A stretch of 64,000 bases of DNA, taken from assembly GCF_019823065.1 (NCBI RefSeq), contig NZ_CP081966.1, positions 124,001-188,000 on the forward strand, given 5' to 3'. The translations under genes and the position numbers were made by a program. Positions 38,210-47,239 of the stretch are shown here, in pieces. Position 1 is the stretch's first letter. Each line of letters starts with the position of its first letter. The stretch is from Pseudomonas mosselii (GTDB lineage: Bacteria; Pseudomonadota; Gammaproteobacteria; Pseudomonadales; Pseudomonadaceae). The notes under the pieces were generated by a model, which was not told the DNA's origin, ran no database searches, and was given only the letters and a program-made list of their open reading frames with translations.

Positions 38210-39838
38210 ATGCCACGCATGTTTGACCTCCTCGCATCGGTGCGTCAATTTTTCCACCGACCCTGGCTGTTGGCCGCGCTCGCGGCGTTGGCCAGTGCCG
38301 CACTGTTGCTGGCGATCAGCGTCAATGTGGCCTTGCAGCAGATGAAGCAGAGCGAAAGCGCACAGATGAACGCCCAGGGCGAGCGTTTTCTGGAGCGCCT
38401 TGAGCAGGTCTTTGGTCAGTTGCGCGAGGGTGTGGACCAGCTCCAGGCGCAACCCCTGCGCGGCTGCGATCCGCAGATGCTGGCACAGTTGCAGCAGGTG
38501 GCGTTGGAGTCGCGGTTCATTTACGAGGCGTCCTATGTGGAAGGCACGCTTGCCTGTTCGAACCGCGGCGGCGAGCGGATCATCGAACCCTTGCGCAGCC
38601 CGGACATCCAGGGGCCGACCTACAGCTACTGGCTGAACACCACCACCGAGCCCAACGAAAACCTCGCGGCGCTGATGCTGGGTCGGGGCCGCTTCGTGGT
38701 GTCCACCTCCCGTGGCCACCTCACGGACGTGGTCGATTTGCCCCCAGGCGGCAGCTTGCTGGTGGTGCTCGATCGGGGCACGCGGGCCATTCCGGTACTG
38801 GGGCCGGCGCAACCCTGGCCACCCATCGCCGATTGGCCGCCGCCCCAGGGCAAGTCGCTGATCGAGCTGCCCGATCGCCTGGTCTATCGCATGTCCACCA
38901 AATCGCCGGACTACCAACTGGTGCTGATCGCCCCGCGCGCCAGCCTGCCCCTGAAGCTTAATGGCCTGCTCTGGTTGCTTTTTCCCGGCAGCCTGGTGCT
39001 GGCGGCGTGCATCGGCTGGCTGGTGCTGCAACTGATCCTGCAACGCCGCTCGATGAGTTCTGAGCTGCAGCAGGCCTTGCGCCGGGGCGAGCTGCAGGTG
39101 CTGTACCAGCCGATCTTCGAGCTGGACAGCCGGCGCTGTGTCGGGGCCGAGGCTCTGGTGCGCTGGCGCCGTCCGGATGGCAGCCTGACCAGCCCGGACT
39201 TGTTCATTCCCCTGGCAGAGAACACCGGGCAGATTCGCCAGATCACCGACTTCGTCTTACAGCGGGTGCTCGAGCAGCTTGGGCAGTTGCTGCGGGCCAA
39301 CCGCCAGTTGTATATCTCGGTGAACCTGGCGGCCTGCGACGTCATGGCGCCGCGTATCGGTCGAGTGGCGGCGCGACTGCTGGCCCATCATCGGGTGGCG
39401 CCCCGGCAGATCGCCTTCGAGGTGACCGAGCGCGGGCTGATCGATGTGGTGGTGGCGCGGGACAACCTGCAGGCCCTGCGCGCCGTGGGGCACCAAGTGT
39501 TGATCGATGACTTCGGCACCGGCTATTGCAGCCTGGCCTACCTGCAGACGTTGCCGGTGGATTGCCTGAAGATCGACAAGTCATTTATCGACGCCCTCGG
39601 CCATGACGCCGCCAGCAGCGGTGTGGCGCCGCACATCATCCGCATGGCCCATGACTTGCACCTGCGGGTCATCGCCGAGGGTATCGAGTCAGAGGACCAG
39701 GCGGTGCTACTTAACAGCGAGGGTGTCAACTATGGACAGGGCTGGTTGTTCGCCCATCCGTTGAACGCGCGTCAGTTTGCCGAGCTGATTACCCGGGGGC
39801 GGCGGGTGGCAGGGCGGCGGATCGATGATGAGCCTTGA
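38210..39838 (+). CDS. CSS-motif c-di-GMP phosphodiesterase (EAL)
   Basis: Breaks down c-di-GMP. 542 residues: membrane helix (~20-42), periplasmic CSS domain (~45-250) with Cys86 (RGCDPQM) and Cys116 (ACSNRGG), second helix (~255-280), then the cytoplasmic EAL domain with EALVRW (Glu314), and DDFGTG (Asp433-Asp434), so catalytic residues are present. In related enzymes a periplasmic disulfide made by DsbA/DsbB lowers activity. ATG 38210 chosen; ATG 38219 and TTG 38195 are alternatives, none with a strong ribosome site. Confidence 0.92.
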   Translation: MPRMFDLLASVRQFFHRPWLLAALAALASAALLLAISVNVALQQMKQSESAQMNAQGERFLERLEQVFGQLREGVDQLQAQPLRGCDPQMLAQLQQVALESRFIYEASYVEGTLACSNRGGERIIEPLRSPDIQGPTYSYWLNTTTEPNENLAALMLGRGRFVVSTSRGHLTDVVDLPPGGSLLVVLDRGTRAIPVLGPAQPWPPIADWPPPQGKSLIELPDRLVYRMSTKSPDYQLVLIAPRASLPLKLNGLLWLLFPGSLVLAACIGWLVLQLILQRRSMSSELQQALRRGELQVLYQPIFELDSRRCVGAEALVRWRRPDGSLTSPDLFIPLAENTGQIRQITDFVLQRVLEQLGQLLRANRQLYISVNLAACDVMAPRIGRVAARLLAHHRVAPRQIAFEVTERGLIDVVVARDNLQALRAVGHQVLIDDFGTGYCSLAYLQTLPVDCLKIDKSFIDALGHDAASSGVAPHIIRMAHDLHLRVIAEGIESEDQAVLLNSEGVNYGQGWLFAHPLNARQFAELITRGRRVAGRRIDDEP

Positions 39839-39864
39839 GGCTGATTGCCTGAAAAAAAGCCGTG

Positions 39865-41643
39865 TCAGACCGGTAAGGCCATGTAGAACTGCGTACCCTG
39901 CCCAGGCCGCGAGAATACGCCCATCCGCCCGCCATGCAGCTGGACGATCTCCTTGCACAGCGCCAGGCCCAGGCCGGCCCCGCCCTTCTTGCGCCCGACC
40001 TGGACGAACGGCTCGAAGATCCGCCCTTGCTGGCCGTAGGCGATGCCTTCGCCGTTGTCTTCGACACTGATGATCACCCGTTCGGCATGGCGCCGTGCGT
40101 GCAGGCGGATACGCCCTCCACTGCCGGTGTGGCGGATGGCGTTGTGCAGCAGGTTGTCGAGCACCCGGTCGAGCTGCGTGACGTCGGCCTGGATGCGCGG
40201 CAGTGGTGACTCCAGCTCGAGTATCAGCTCGATCTGCTTGCTCGAAGCCTGCTCGGCAGAACGTGCCCGGGCGCGCTCGAACAGTTCGTCGAGGGCGCAG
40301 GGAGCCAGCTCCAGCTTCTGCAGGCCGCTTTGATAGCGGGAGAAATTGAGCAGGTCGTTGATCAGCTGGGTAAGGCGCTGCATTTCTTCGGCGATGGTTT
40401 CGAGCAGATCGTTCTCCCGCGCCTCAGGCGGGAAACTGACCCGCTCGCGCAGCAGGCCGAAGGCCATGTGCATGCCAGTGACCGGCGTGCGCAATTCGTG
40501 GGAGGCGCGCAGCACGAATTCGCTGCGTACCCGCTCGAAAGCGCGCTGCTCGGTAACATCGTGCAGCACCATCACCGCGCCAAGGATCGGCCCCTCGGGG
40601 TGGCTGACCGGGGTCAGGCTGTAGGTCAGCAGGCGGGTTTCCTCATCCACCTCCAGACTCAGGTCGTCCGGTGGACGATCCAGGCTGCCGCCGCGCAGTA
40701 CCTGGCGCAGTTGCAGGTCCAGCTCCGGGCGTTGCAAGGCCTCGGCCAGGCCTGTGCCCCGGCGGCTCGGATCCCAGCCGAGTTGACGCTGGGCTACCGG
40801 ATTGAGGTGTTCCAGGCGGCCCTGGCGATCGATGATCAGCAGACCGTCATCGATGCTGTCGAGTACCGCCTGCAGGCGTTGCTGGCCGGCCTGCAGTTCA
40901 TCGATGTTGGTGGCCTGGTGTTTGCGCAGGGCATCGGCCATCAGGCCGAAGCGGCGGGTCAGCTGATTGAGCTCGGTGGCCTGGGTCACCGGCAGGGTGA
41001 CGTCGAAGTTGCCCTGGCCGATCTGGTCGGCGGCCTTGGCCAGTGCCTCGATCGGCTGGCCGAAGCGCCTGGCTATGTTGTGGGCAGTGATGAAACCTAG
41101 TACCAGCACAGTGAGGCCAACCATGCCGAGCATGCCACTGATGAGCAGGGCTTGATTGCGCGACTGCTCCTCGCTGCGGGTGATTTTTTCCAAGGCGTGG
41201 CGGTGGGACTCCAGCAGGTCCATGCGTACCTGGTTGAAGGCCGCTCCGAGGGGCTGCTCGACACCCATGCTGCGTGCAGGCGAGGGGCTCTGTCGATAGG
41301 CCTGGACAAATGCCTGGTAGTTGCTGGCGGCCTTGCTCAAGCCGGTGCGTTCTCCGCCTTGTTCCAGTCCCTGATCGAGGAGTGTCTGGAATTGGTCCTG
41401 CAGGGTGACGAGGGTATTCGGGGTGGTGTCCTCGTCGAGAATCAGATTCAGCTGTTCGCCCAGGTTCTGCCGCAACTTGAGGGCCAGCTCGAGCGTGTAG
41501 GTGGTGTCCTTGACGACGTGCTGCTGCAGGGCTGCCATCTGCAGCACGCTGAAAAGGCCCAGCAACAGGCCAAGCAAAGCCACGGTAACCAGTGCCGAGA
41601 TGCTCAGGAACAGCCGTGTGCGTAGCTTCATCGGCCATTTCAT
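39865..41643 (-). CDS. kinB: Sensor histidine kinase KinB
   Basis: Membrane kinase-phosphatase for AlgB. 592 residues: helix ~10-35, periplasmic helical sensor ~36-165, helix ~166-188, HAMP ~189-242, PAS ~255-370, HisKA with His382 (SHELRTP) and HATPase with NLLHNAIRHTG, DNGEGI and GLGLALC boxes. Complete. Its ATG overlaps the algB stop (ATGA), so it is translated after algB. In P. aeruginosa KinB dephosphorylates AlgB and holds back alginate production. Confidence 0.95.
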   Translation of the reverse strand: MKWPMKLRTRLFLSISALVTVALLGLLLGLFSVLQMAALQQHVVKDTTYTLELALKLRQNLGEQLNLILDEDTTPNTLVTLQDQFQTLLDQGLEQGGERTGLSKAASNYQAFVQAYRQSPSPARSMGVEQPLGAAFNQVRMDLLESHRHALEKITRSEEQSRNQALLISGMLGMVGLTVLVLGFITAHNIARRFGQPIEALAKAADQIGQGNFDVTLPVTQATELNQLTRRFGLMADALRKHQATNIDELQAGQQRLQAVLDSIDDGLLIIDRQGRLEHLNPVAQRQLGWDPSRRGTGLAEALQRPELDLQLRQVLRGGSLDRPPDDLSLEVDEETRLLTYSLTPVSHPEGPILGAVMVLHDVTEQRAFERVRSEFVLRASHELRTPVTGMHMAFGLLRERVSFPPEARENDLLETIAEEMQRLTQLINDLLNFSRYQSGLQKLELAPCALDELFERARARSAEQASSKQIELILELESPLPRIQADVTQLDRVLDNLLHNAIRHTGSGGRIRLHARRHAERVIISVEDNGEGIAYGQQGRIFEPFVQVGRKKGGAGLGLALCKEIVQLHGGRMGVFSRPGQGTQFYMALPV

Positions 41644-42968
41644 AAGTTGTATTGCTTGCGCTTGCGATAAAGGGTGGAGGCATCGATGCCCAGGGTCTTG
41701 GCTGCCTGGTCGAGGGTGTCGCTGGCAGCGAGCACCGCCCCGATATGGGCACGCTCAAGCTCATCCAGGCTCAGCGCCGCACCGACCCTGGGCGCGTTGC
41801 TGGCGGGTTGTTCGGCCATGCCCAGGTGGATGATCTCCACCCGCTCCTGGGGACAGATGATGCTGGCGCGCTCAATCACGTTGCGCAGTTCGCGAATGTT
41901 GCCCGGCCAGCGGTAGTTGAGCAGCGCCGTGCGTGCTTCATCGCTGAAGCCGCGGGCCGGGCGCGAGTACTCCTTGACGAAGCGGGCAAGGAAGCGGTCG
42001 GCCAGGGTCAGTATGTCCTCGCAGCGCTCGCGCAGCGGCGGCAGGTGCAGGGTGATGACGTTCAGTCGGTACAGCAAGTCTTCACGGAAGCGGTTCTCGC
42101 GGACCATCTCGTCGAGGTTGAGATTGGTGGCCGCGAGGATCCGCACATCCGCCCGGCGGGTGACCGGGTCGCCGACCCGCTCGTATTCCTTGTCCTGGAT
42201 GAAACGCAGCAGTTTTGGTTGTAGCGTGAGGGGAAAATCGCCGATTTCGTCAAGAAACAGCGTGCCGCCATCGGCCTGGCTGACTCGGCCCAGTGTGCTT
42301 TCACTGGCGCCGGTGAAGGCGCCGCGCGTGTGGCCGAACAGCTCGCTCTCCATCAGCTCGGCATTCAGCGAGGGGCAGTTGATGGTCACGCAGGCCTTGC
42401 GTGCCCGCTTGCTCCAGCCGTGGATGGCACGGGCCAGCTCGCCCTTGCCGGTGCCCGACTCGCCCAGGATGAGAATGTTGGCGTCGGTGGTCGCCACCTG
42501 GCGCGCGGTTTCCAGCACCGCCATCATCGCCGGGCTGTGGGAGTCCAGGCCGTCCTTGGGTTTGCGCACCTCGCCTTCGAGGGCCTCCAGGCCCGCCGAC
42601 AGTTGCCGGACCTCCAGCTGCTTGGCGGTAGCCAGGCGCAGCTGGTCGGGGCTGCAGGGTTTGACCAGGTAGTCTGCGGCGCCGGCCTGGATGGCATCCA
42701 CCGCAGTGTCGATGGCCGAGTGGGCGGTGACGATCACCACCCGCATCCACGGTGCCTGGATACGCATCTGTGCCAGTACGTCCAGGCCATTGTCCTCGCC
42801 CAGGCGCAGGTCGAGGAAACACAGGTCGAACACCTGGCGCTGCAAAAGTGCCTCGGCCTGAATCGCCCCCAAGACAATCGTACGCAGAGCGCTGTAGTCC
42901 CCCTGCACCAGCTGTTGTTCCTCGGCATGGCCTTGCTGCTCACCCTGGCGGCGGGCCTCTTCTACCAC
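41640..42968 (-). CDS. algB: AlgB, sigma-54 response regulator with missing receiver start
   Basis: Two-component activator. The frame is open for 442 codons, but similarity to AlgB begins only at residue ~37 (QAEALLQRQVFDLCFLDLR); the first ~42 AlgB residues, with the acidic pair VDDE and the true start, are absent. Codons 1-20 are antisense to the neighbouring gene at 42927. The phosphoacceptor Asp53 remains, as do the AAA domain (ILGESGTGKGE, GAFTGA) and the helix-turn-helix (DQAAKTLGIDASTLYRKRKQ). Translation might begin at GTG 42908, with GAGGAA nearby by chance. The frame is likely a deletion product; activity is doubtful for phosphorylation but possible for DNA binding. Confidence 0.75.
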   Translation of the reverse strand: MVEEARRQGEQQGHAEEQQLVQGDYSALRTIVLGAIQAEALLQRQVFDLCFLDLRLGEDNGLDVLAQMRIQAPWMRVVIVTAHSAIDTAVDAIQAGAADYLVKPCSPDQLRLATAKQLEVRQLSAGLEALEGEVRKPKDGLDSHSPAMMAVLETARQVATTDANILILGESGTGKGELARAIHGWSKRARKACVTINCPSLNAELMESELFGHTRGAFTGASESTLGRVSQADGGTLFLDEIGDFPLTLQPKLLRFIQDKEYERVGDPVTRRADVRILAATNLNLDEMVRENRFREDLLYRLNVITLHLPPLRERCEDILTLADRFLARFVKEYSRPARGFSDEARTALLNYRWPGNIRELRNVIERASIICPQERVEIIHLGMAEQPASNAPRVGAALSLDELERAHIGAVLAASDTLDQAAKTLGIDASTLYRKRKQYNL

Positions 42969-43142
42969 AGCTGGCAGACCGCCCGGCTGGCCGAGCAGGT
43001 GGCGGTGCAGACCGCGCTGTTGACGCAGTTACGGACAACCCATGCCTCTACCCTGGTCAAGGCCGCCGAGCCACTGCCCAGTGCCGACAATGCGCCTGCC
43101 GTTCTCGAGCGTGTTCAGCCCGAGGAGCGTTGGGTGTTCTGA
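42927..43142 (+). CDS. Small membrane protein, probably missing its N-terminus
   Basis: From ATG 42927 a 71-residue product begins with the hydrophobic run MALLLTLAAGLFYHSWQ, then a polar tail ending EERWVF. The frame is open upstream, with PLHQLLFLG just before the ATG reading as the start of the same hydrophobic segment, so the true start seems to lie in the part that is missing, where algB is also truncated. No ribosome site precedes the ATG. It is followed by the DUF1328 gene after 39 bases. Family unknown to me. Confidence 0.55.
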   Translation: MALLLTLAAGLFYHSWQTARLAEQVAVQTALLTQLRTTHASTLVKAAEPLPSADNAPAVLERVQPEERWVF

Positions 43143-43342
<200 letters not shown>

Positions 43343-43343
<1 letters not shown>

Positions 43344-43819
43344 TGACCATGAGCAGGATGCTCCCCAAGGCCCTGCTTGTCGCGCTGCTGCTGGGCAGCG
43401 GCGCGACAGCGCTGGCGGCCAATGACGGCCAGGTCCGGGCCAACCAGTTGCTTGGCTCGGACCCCGAATACCAGAAAACCTGGCAGAAGACCCTCAAGAA
43501 CGAGGAGCGCCTGCCCGAGTGGGTGATCAACCTCAGCGGCAGCTCGGCGCAGCAGATGTCTGCGGTAACCGAGGACGGCGACAAGTACTTGGTCGGCCCG
43601 CTGTGCGAGTCCGAAGGCAACTGTACCTACAAGCGCCTGATCGTGGCCTTCAGCTGGGACAAGGACGAAGCCTACGGCATGCTAGTGGAGGTGCCCGAAG
43701 GGCTGCCTGCCGACAAGTCACCTACCCGTCATGCCGACTACCGCTGGCTGGGCAAGCCGGATGACGGGATGAAGGCTCTGCTGCGGGAGCAGCTCAAGCG
43801 CGACCCGAACTGGTACTGA
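43343..43819 (+). CDS. Ivy-family inhibitor of C-type lysozyme
   Basis: Periplasmic lysozyme inhibitor, 158 residues. Signal peptide ending ALAAN; the body fits Ivy: a disulfide-closed loop CESEGNC (the inhibitory CKPHDC loop in E. coli Ivy), VAFSWDKDEAYGMLVEVPE, and the end YRWLGKPDDGMKALLREQL. Two starts three codons apart are possible (43343, 43349). P. aeruginosa has a second Ivy homologue (PA5481) at this same position. Confidence 0.88.
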
Positions 43820-43843
43820 CCAGCGGTCGCGGACTGTAATGCT

Positions 43844-43908
43844 ATAGAAGCTGAACCTTTTTACCTTTCAGGCTTCTATGGTGCGCCGCCCCGAGGAGGG
43901 GCGGCGCA
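43844..43908 (+). terminator. Double hairpin after the Ivy gene
   Basis: A first hairpin pairs ATAGAAGC (43844-43851) with GCTTCTAT (43872-43879); a second pairs TGCGCCGCCCC (43882-43892) with its exact complement (43898-43908) over a 5-base loop. No T-run follows the second stem. Confidence 0.6.
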
Positions 43909-44548
43909 TGACCAGGGGGCCGGGCCGCTCTGACTGTTGCAGGGTCGCAGTGGCCTAGGGGTACAGGGAGTGCCTCCGTCATGGGCCGGGTCAGGAGAGG
44001 GTGGCATCGGAAGTTGCAGGTCGGTTGGGTCCGAACAGGACGATGTAACCGATCTGGCTTCCGAAGCGCCTGTGGGAGTTCTTCCTTTAATACGAGCGAC
44101 TTTTTACTTCAGACACATTTTGTCGCTACCGTATATCGAATTTTTTTTACTTGTCCGACAGGTCAGCTCATGTGGCATTTCAGCCATTCGGATTGTCGAA
44201 CACGCCACTTCACACCTTTCTGTGCTCCCGTCAAATCGGCCTAAAAATGGCGCTTTGGCCTTGTTCGGAAATCCGAACGTTGAAAATCAAGGACTTGGCG
44301 ATGCCCGATTTCGCCTTCCGGTCTCATGCCGATTCGGCATAGGGTAGTCGTTTCCGGCATTAGACTGCCCCTCCCCACGTCGCAATAGTTGCCGCCTTTT
44401 TCCTCGGCCCGAGCGCCAGCAATGTTCGCTCGCGGTGTCCTTACAGTGGGACGCCGGATCGACCAGGCGCAACCGGAATGGCTTCAAGCCGCTCTGGCAT
44501 GCACCTTTTCGGCCGGTGCCCGTGACCACTACAACAAAGGGTAATGAC
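43909..44548 (+). other. Long intergenic region upstream of gltP
   Basis: 640 bases without a gene I can support. It holds the AauR-like box described separately, T-rich tracts near 44100-44155, and further GC-rich stretches. Short open frames here have no ribosome site and no family features. A long leader or a small RNA cannot be ruled out. Confidence 0.5.
44264..44277. promoter_or_regulatory. AauR-type box upstream of gltP
   Basis: TTCGG-AAAT-CCGAA exactly fits TTCGG-N4-CCGAA, the motif I recall for AauR, the activator of acidic amino acid genes in P. putida. It stands 285 bases upstream of the glutamate transporter start. I found no fully canonical sigma-54 promoter between them; the best look-alike at 44356-44368 has GG and GC one base too close. 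Confidence 0.65.
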
Positions 44549-45883
44549 ATGAAGAAGGCAAAACTGAGCCTCGCCTGGCAGATCGTCATCGGTCTGTTGC
44601 TGGGCGTTGCAGTCGGCGCGCTACTGAATCATTTCAGTGCAGAAAAGGCATGGTGGATCAGCAACGTCCTCCAGCCAGCCGGCGACATCTTCATTCGCCT
44701 GATCAAGATGATCGTCGTCCCGATCGTGATTTCGTCGCTGATCGTGGGCATCGCTGGGGTTGGCGACGCGAAGAAACTGGGCAGCATCGGCCTGAAGACC
44801 ATCATCTACTTCGAGGTGGTGACCACCATCGCCATCGTCGTCGGCCTGGTCCTGGCCAACGTGTTCCACCCGGGCGCCGGCATCGACATGAGCACCCTGG
44901 GCACCGTCGACATCTCCAAGTACCAGGCCACCGCGGCCGAGGTGCAGCATGAGCACGCGTTCATCGAGACCCTGCTCAACCTGATCCCGTCGAATATCTT
45001 CGCGGCGCTGATGCGTGGCGAGATGCTGCCGATCATCTTCTTCTCGGTGATGTTCGGCATGGGCCTGTCGAGCCTCAACGCAGACCTGCGCGAGCCGCTG
45101 GTGCGCACCTTCCAGGGCGTGTCGGAGACCATGTTCAAGGTCACCCACATGATCATGAACTACGCCCCGATCGGCGTGTTCGCCCTGATCGCCGCCACCG
45201 TCGCCAACTTTGGCTTCGCCTCCCTGCTGCCGCTGGCCAAGCTGGTGCTGCTGGTGTACTTCGCCATCGCCTTCTTCGCCTTCATGGTGCTGGGCCTGGT
45301 GGCGCGCGTGTTCGGCTTCTCGATCATCAAGATCATGCGCATCATGAAGGACGAGCTGATCCTCGCCTACTCCACCTCCAGCTCCGAGACCGTGCTGCCG
45401 CGCGTGATCGAGAAGATGGAGAAGTACGGCGCGCCGAAGTCGATCTGCTCGTTCGTGGTACCGACCGGCTACTCGTTCAACCTCGACGGTTCGACCCTGT
45501 ACCAGAGCATCGCGGCGATCTTCATCGCCCAGCTGTACGGCATCGACCTGTCCTGGAGCCAGCAACTGCTGCTGGTGCTGACCCTCATGGTCACCTCCAA
45601 GGGTATCGCCGGCGTGCCGGGCGTGTCCTTCGTGGTACTGCTGGCCACCCTGGGCAGCGTGGGCATTCCGCTGGAAGGCCTGGCCTTCATCGCCGGTGTC
45701 GACCGCATCATGGACATGGCTCGTACCGCGCTGAACGTGGTGGGCAACGCCCTGGCCGCAGTGGTCATCGCCAAGTGGCAGGGCATGTACGACGCCGAGA
45801 AAGGCGCGGCGTACTACCAGTCGCTGGTGCTGGAAAAAGGCAAGAAAGAGGCTGTGATGGCGGGCAAGACCGTCAACCAGTAA
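44549..45883 (+). CDS. gltP: Glutamate/aspartate:proton symporter
   Basis: Secondary transporter of the DAACS family, 444 residues. Family text: LIKMIVVPIVISSLIVG, the serine-rich loop STSSSETVLPRVIEKMEKYG, the NMDGT-like motif FNLDGSTLYQ, and GIAGVPGVSFVVL in hairpin 2; VDRIMDMARTALNVVGNALA completes the substrate site. Start at ATG 44549 gives MKKAKLSLAWQIVIG; GGGTAA just upstream. Followed by a strong terminator. Probably activated by AauR. Confidence 0.94.
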   Translation: MKKAKLSLAWQIVIGLLLGVAVGALLNHFSAEKAWWISNVLQPAGDIFIRLIKMIVVPIVISSLIVGIAGVGDAKKLGSIGLKTIIYFEVVTTIAIVVGLVLANVFHPGAGIDMSTLGTVDISKYQATAAEVQHEHAFIETLLNLIPSNIFAALMRGEMLPIIFFSVMFGMGLSSLNADLREPLVRTFQGVSETMFKVTHMIMNYAPIGVFALIAATVANFGFASLLPLAKLVLLVYFAIAFFAFMVLGLVARVFGFSIIKIMRIMKDELILAYSTSSSETVLPRVIEKMEKYGAPKSICSFVVPTGYSFNLDGSTLYQSIAAIFIAQLYGIDLSWSQQLLLVLTLMVTSKGIAGVPGVSFVVLLATLGSVGIPLEGLAFIAGVDRIMDMARTALNVVGNALAAVVIAKWQGMYDAEKGAAYYQSLVLEKGKKEAVMAGKTVNQ

Positions 45884-45902
45884 GCCACTGAGCTGAACGA
45901 AG

Positions 45903-45925
45903 AGCCCCGACTTGTCGGGGCTTTT
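45903..45925 (+). terminator. Rho-independent terminator of gltP
   Basis: AGCCCCGAC-TT-GTCGGGGCT followed by T-run (five T in all). Confidence 0.92.
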
Positions 45926-46009
45926 TGTTGTCTGCGCAATAGTCGAGGGCGCAGCCCTCGCCCGCAATCTTCGCTATCATTCGGGCACTTTTCACGGGGG
46001 AACACACGG

Positions 46010-47239
46010 ATGCTCAACGGCCTCTGGCTCGGCTTTTTCCTGGTGGCGGCCATCTCCGCCCTGGCCCAGTGGCTGGTGGGCGGCAACGCCGGCATCTTCG
46101 CCGCGATGGTCGAGAGCATCTTCGCCATGGCCAAGCTGTCGGTGGAGGTCATGGTCCTGCTGTTCGGCACCCTGACCCTGTGGCTGGGTTTCCTGAAAAT
46201 CGCCGAGAAGGCCGGCATCGTCGAATGGTTGGCCAAGGTCCTTGGCCCGCTGTTCGCCCGGCTGATGCCGGAAGTGCCGCCCGGCCACCCGGCCCTGGGC
46301 CTGATCACCATGAACTTCGCCGCCAATGGCCTGGGCCTGGACAACGCCGCCACGCCCATCGGCCTGAAGGCCATGCGCGCGCTGCAGGAGCTCAACCCCA
46401 GCAGTACCACGGCGAGCAACGCGCAGATCCTGTTCCTGGTGCTAAACGCTTCGTCGCTGACCCTGCTGCCGGTGACCGTCTTCATGTACCGCGCCCAGCA
46501 AGGCGCGCCCGATCCGACCATGGTGTTCCTGCCGATCCTGCTGGCCACCAGCTGCTCGACCCTGGTCGGCCTGCTGTCGGTGGCGGTGATGCAGCGCCTG
46601 CGCCTGTGGGACCCGGTGGTGCTTGCCTACCTGATTCCCGGTGCCCTGCTGCTGGGCGGTTTCATGGCCTTCCTCGGCACCCTGTCGGCGGCCGCGCTGG
46701 CCAGCCTGTCGTCGATCCTCGGCAACCTGACGCTGTTCGGGGTGATCATCCTGTTCCTGGTGATCGGCGCGTTGAGGCGGGTGCAGGTGTACGAGGCCTT
46801 CGTCGAAGGCGCCAAGGAAGGCTTCGACGTGGCCAAGAGCCTGCTGCCTTACCTGGTGGCGATGCTGGTGGCAGTCGGTGTATTGCGCGCCTCAGGGGCG
46901 CTGGAGCTGGCCCTGGACGGCATTCGCCATGCGGTGAACTGGATGGGCCTGGACACCCGCTTCGTCGAAGGATTGCCCACCGCGCTGGTCAAGCCGTTCT
47001 CCGGCAGCGCGGCGCGGGCCATGCTGATCGAGACTATGCAGACCCAAGGCGTGGACAGCTTCCCGGCCTTGGTGGCGGCGACCATCCAGGGCAGCACCGA
47101 GACCACCTTCTACGTATTGGCGGTGTACTTCGGCGCGGTGGGCATCCAGCGGGTGCGCCACGCCGTCGGCTGTGCGTTGCTGGCCGAGCTGTCGGGGGTG
47201 ATCGCGGCGATCTTCGTCTGCTATTGGTTCTTCGCCTGA
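46010..47239 (+). CDS. SpmA-SpmB fusion membrane protein (nucleoside-recognition domains)
   Basis: A 409-residue membrane protein with two Gate/nucleoside-recognition domains that correspond to spore maturation proteins SpmA (first half, NFAANGLGLDNAATPIGLKAM) and SpmB (second half, KPFSGSAARAMLIETM, STETTFYVLAVYFG). Such fusions occur in non-sporulating bacteria, where the substrate is unknown. Start: ATG after GGGGGAA. Its end overlaps the convergent lipoprotein gene by 19 bases. Confidence 0.9.
   Translation: MLNGLWLGFFLVAAISALAQWLVGGNAGIFAAMVESIFAMAKLSVEVMVLLFGTLTLWLGFLKIAEKAGIVEWLAKVLGPLFARLMPEVPPGHPALGLITMNFAANGLGLDNAATPIGLKAMRALQELNPSSTTASNAQILFLVLNASSLTLLPVTVFMYRAQQGAPDPTMVFLPILLATSCSTLVGLLSVAVMQRLRLWDPVVLAYLIPGALLLGGFMAFLGTLSAAALASLSSILGNLTLFGVIILFLVIGALRRVQVYEAFVEGAKEGFDVAKSLLPYLVAMLVAVGVLRASGALELALDGIRHAVNWMGLDTRFVEGLPTALVKPFSGSAARAMLIETMQTQGVDSFPALVAATIQGSTETTFYVLAVYFGAVGIQRVRHAVGCALLAELSGVIAAIFVCYWFFA

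Noticed and set aside
44339..44520. Sigma-54 promoter for gltP
   Set aside because: No GG-N10-GC pair with consensus flanks; the nearest (44356-44368) has 9-base spacing.
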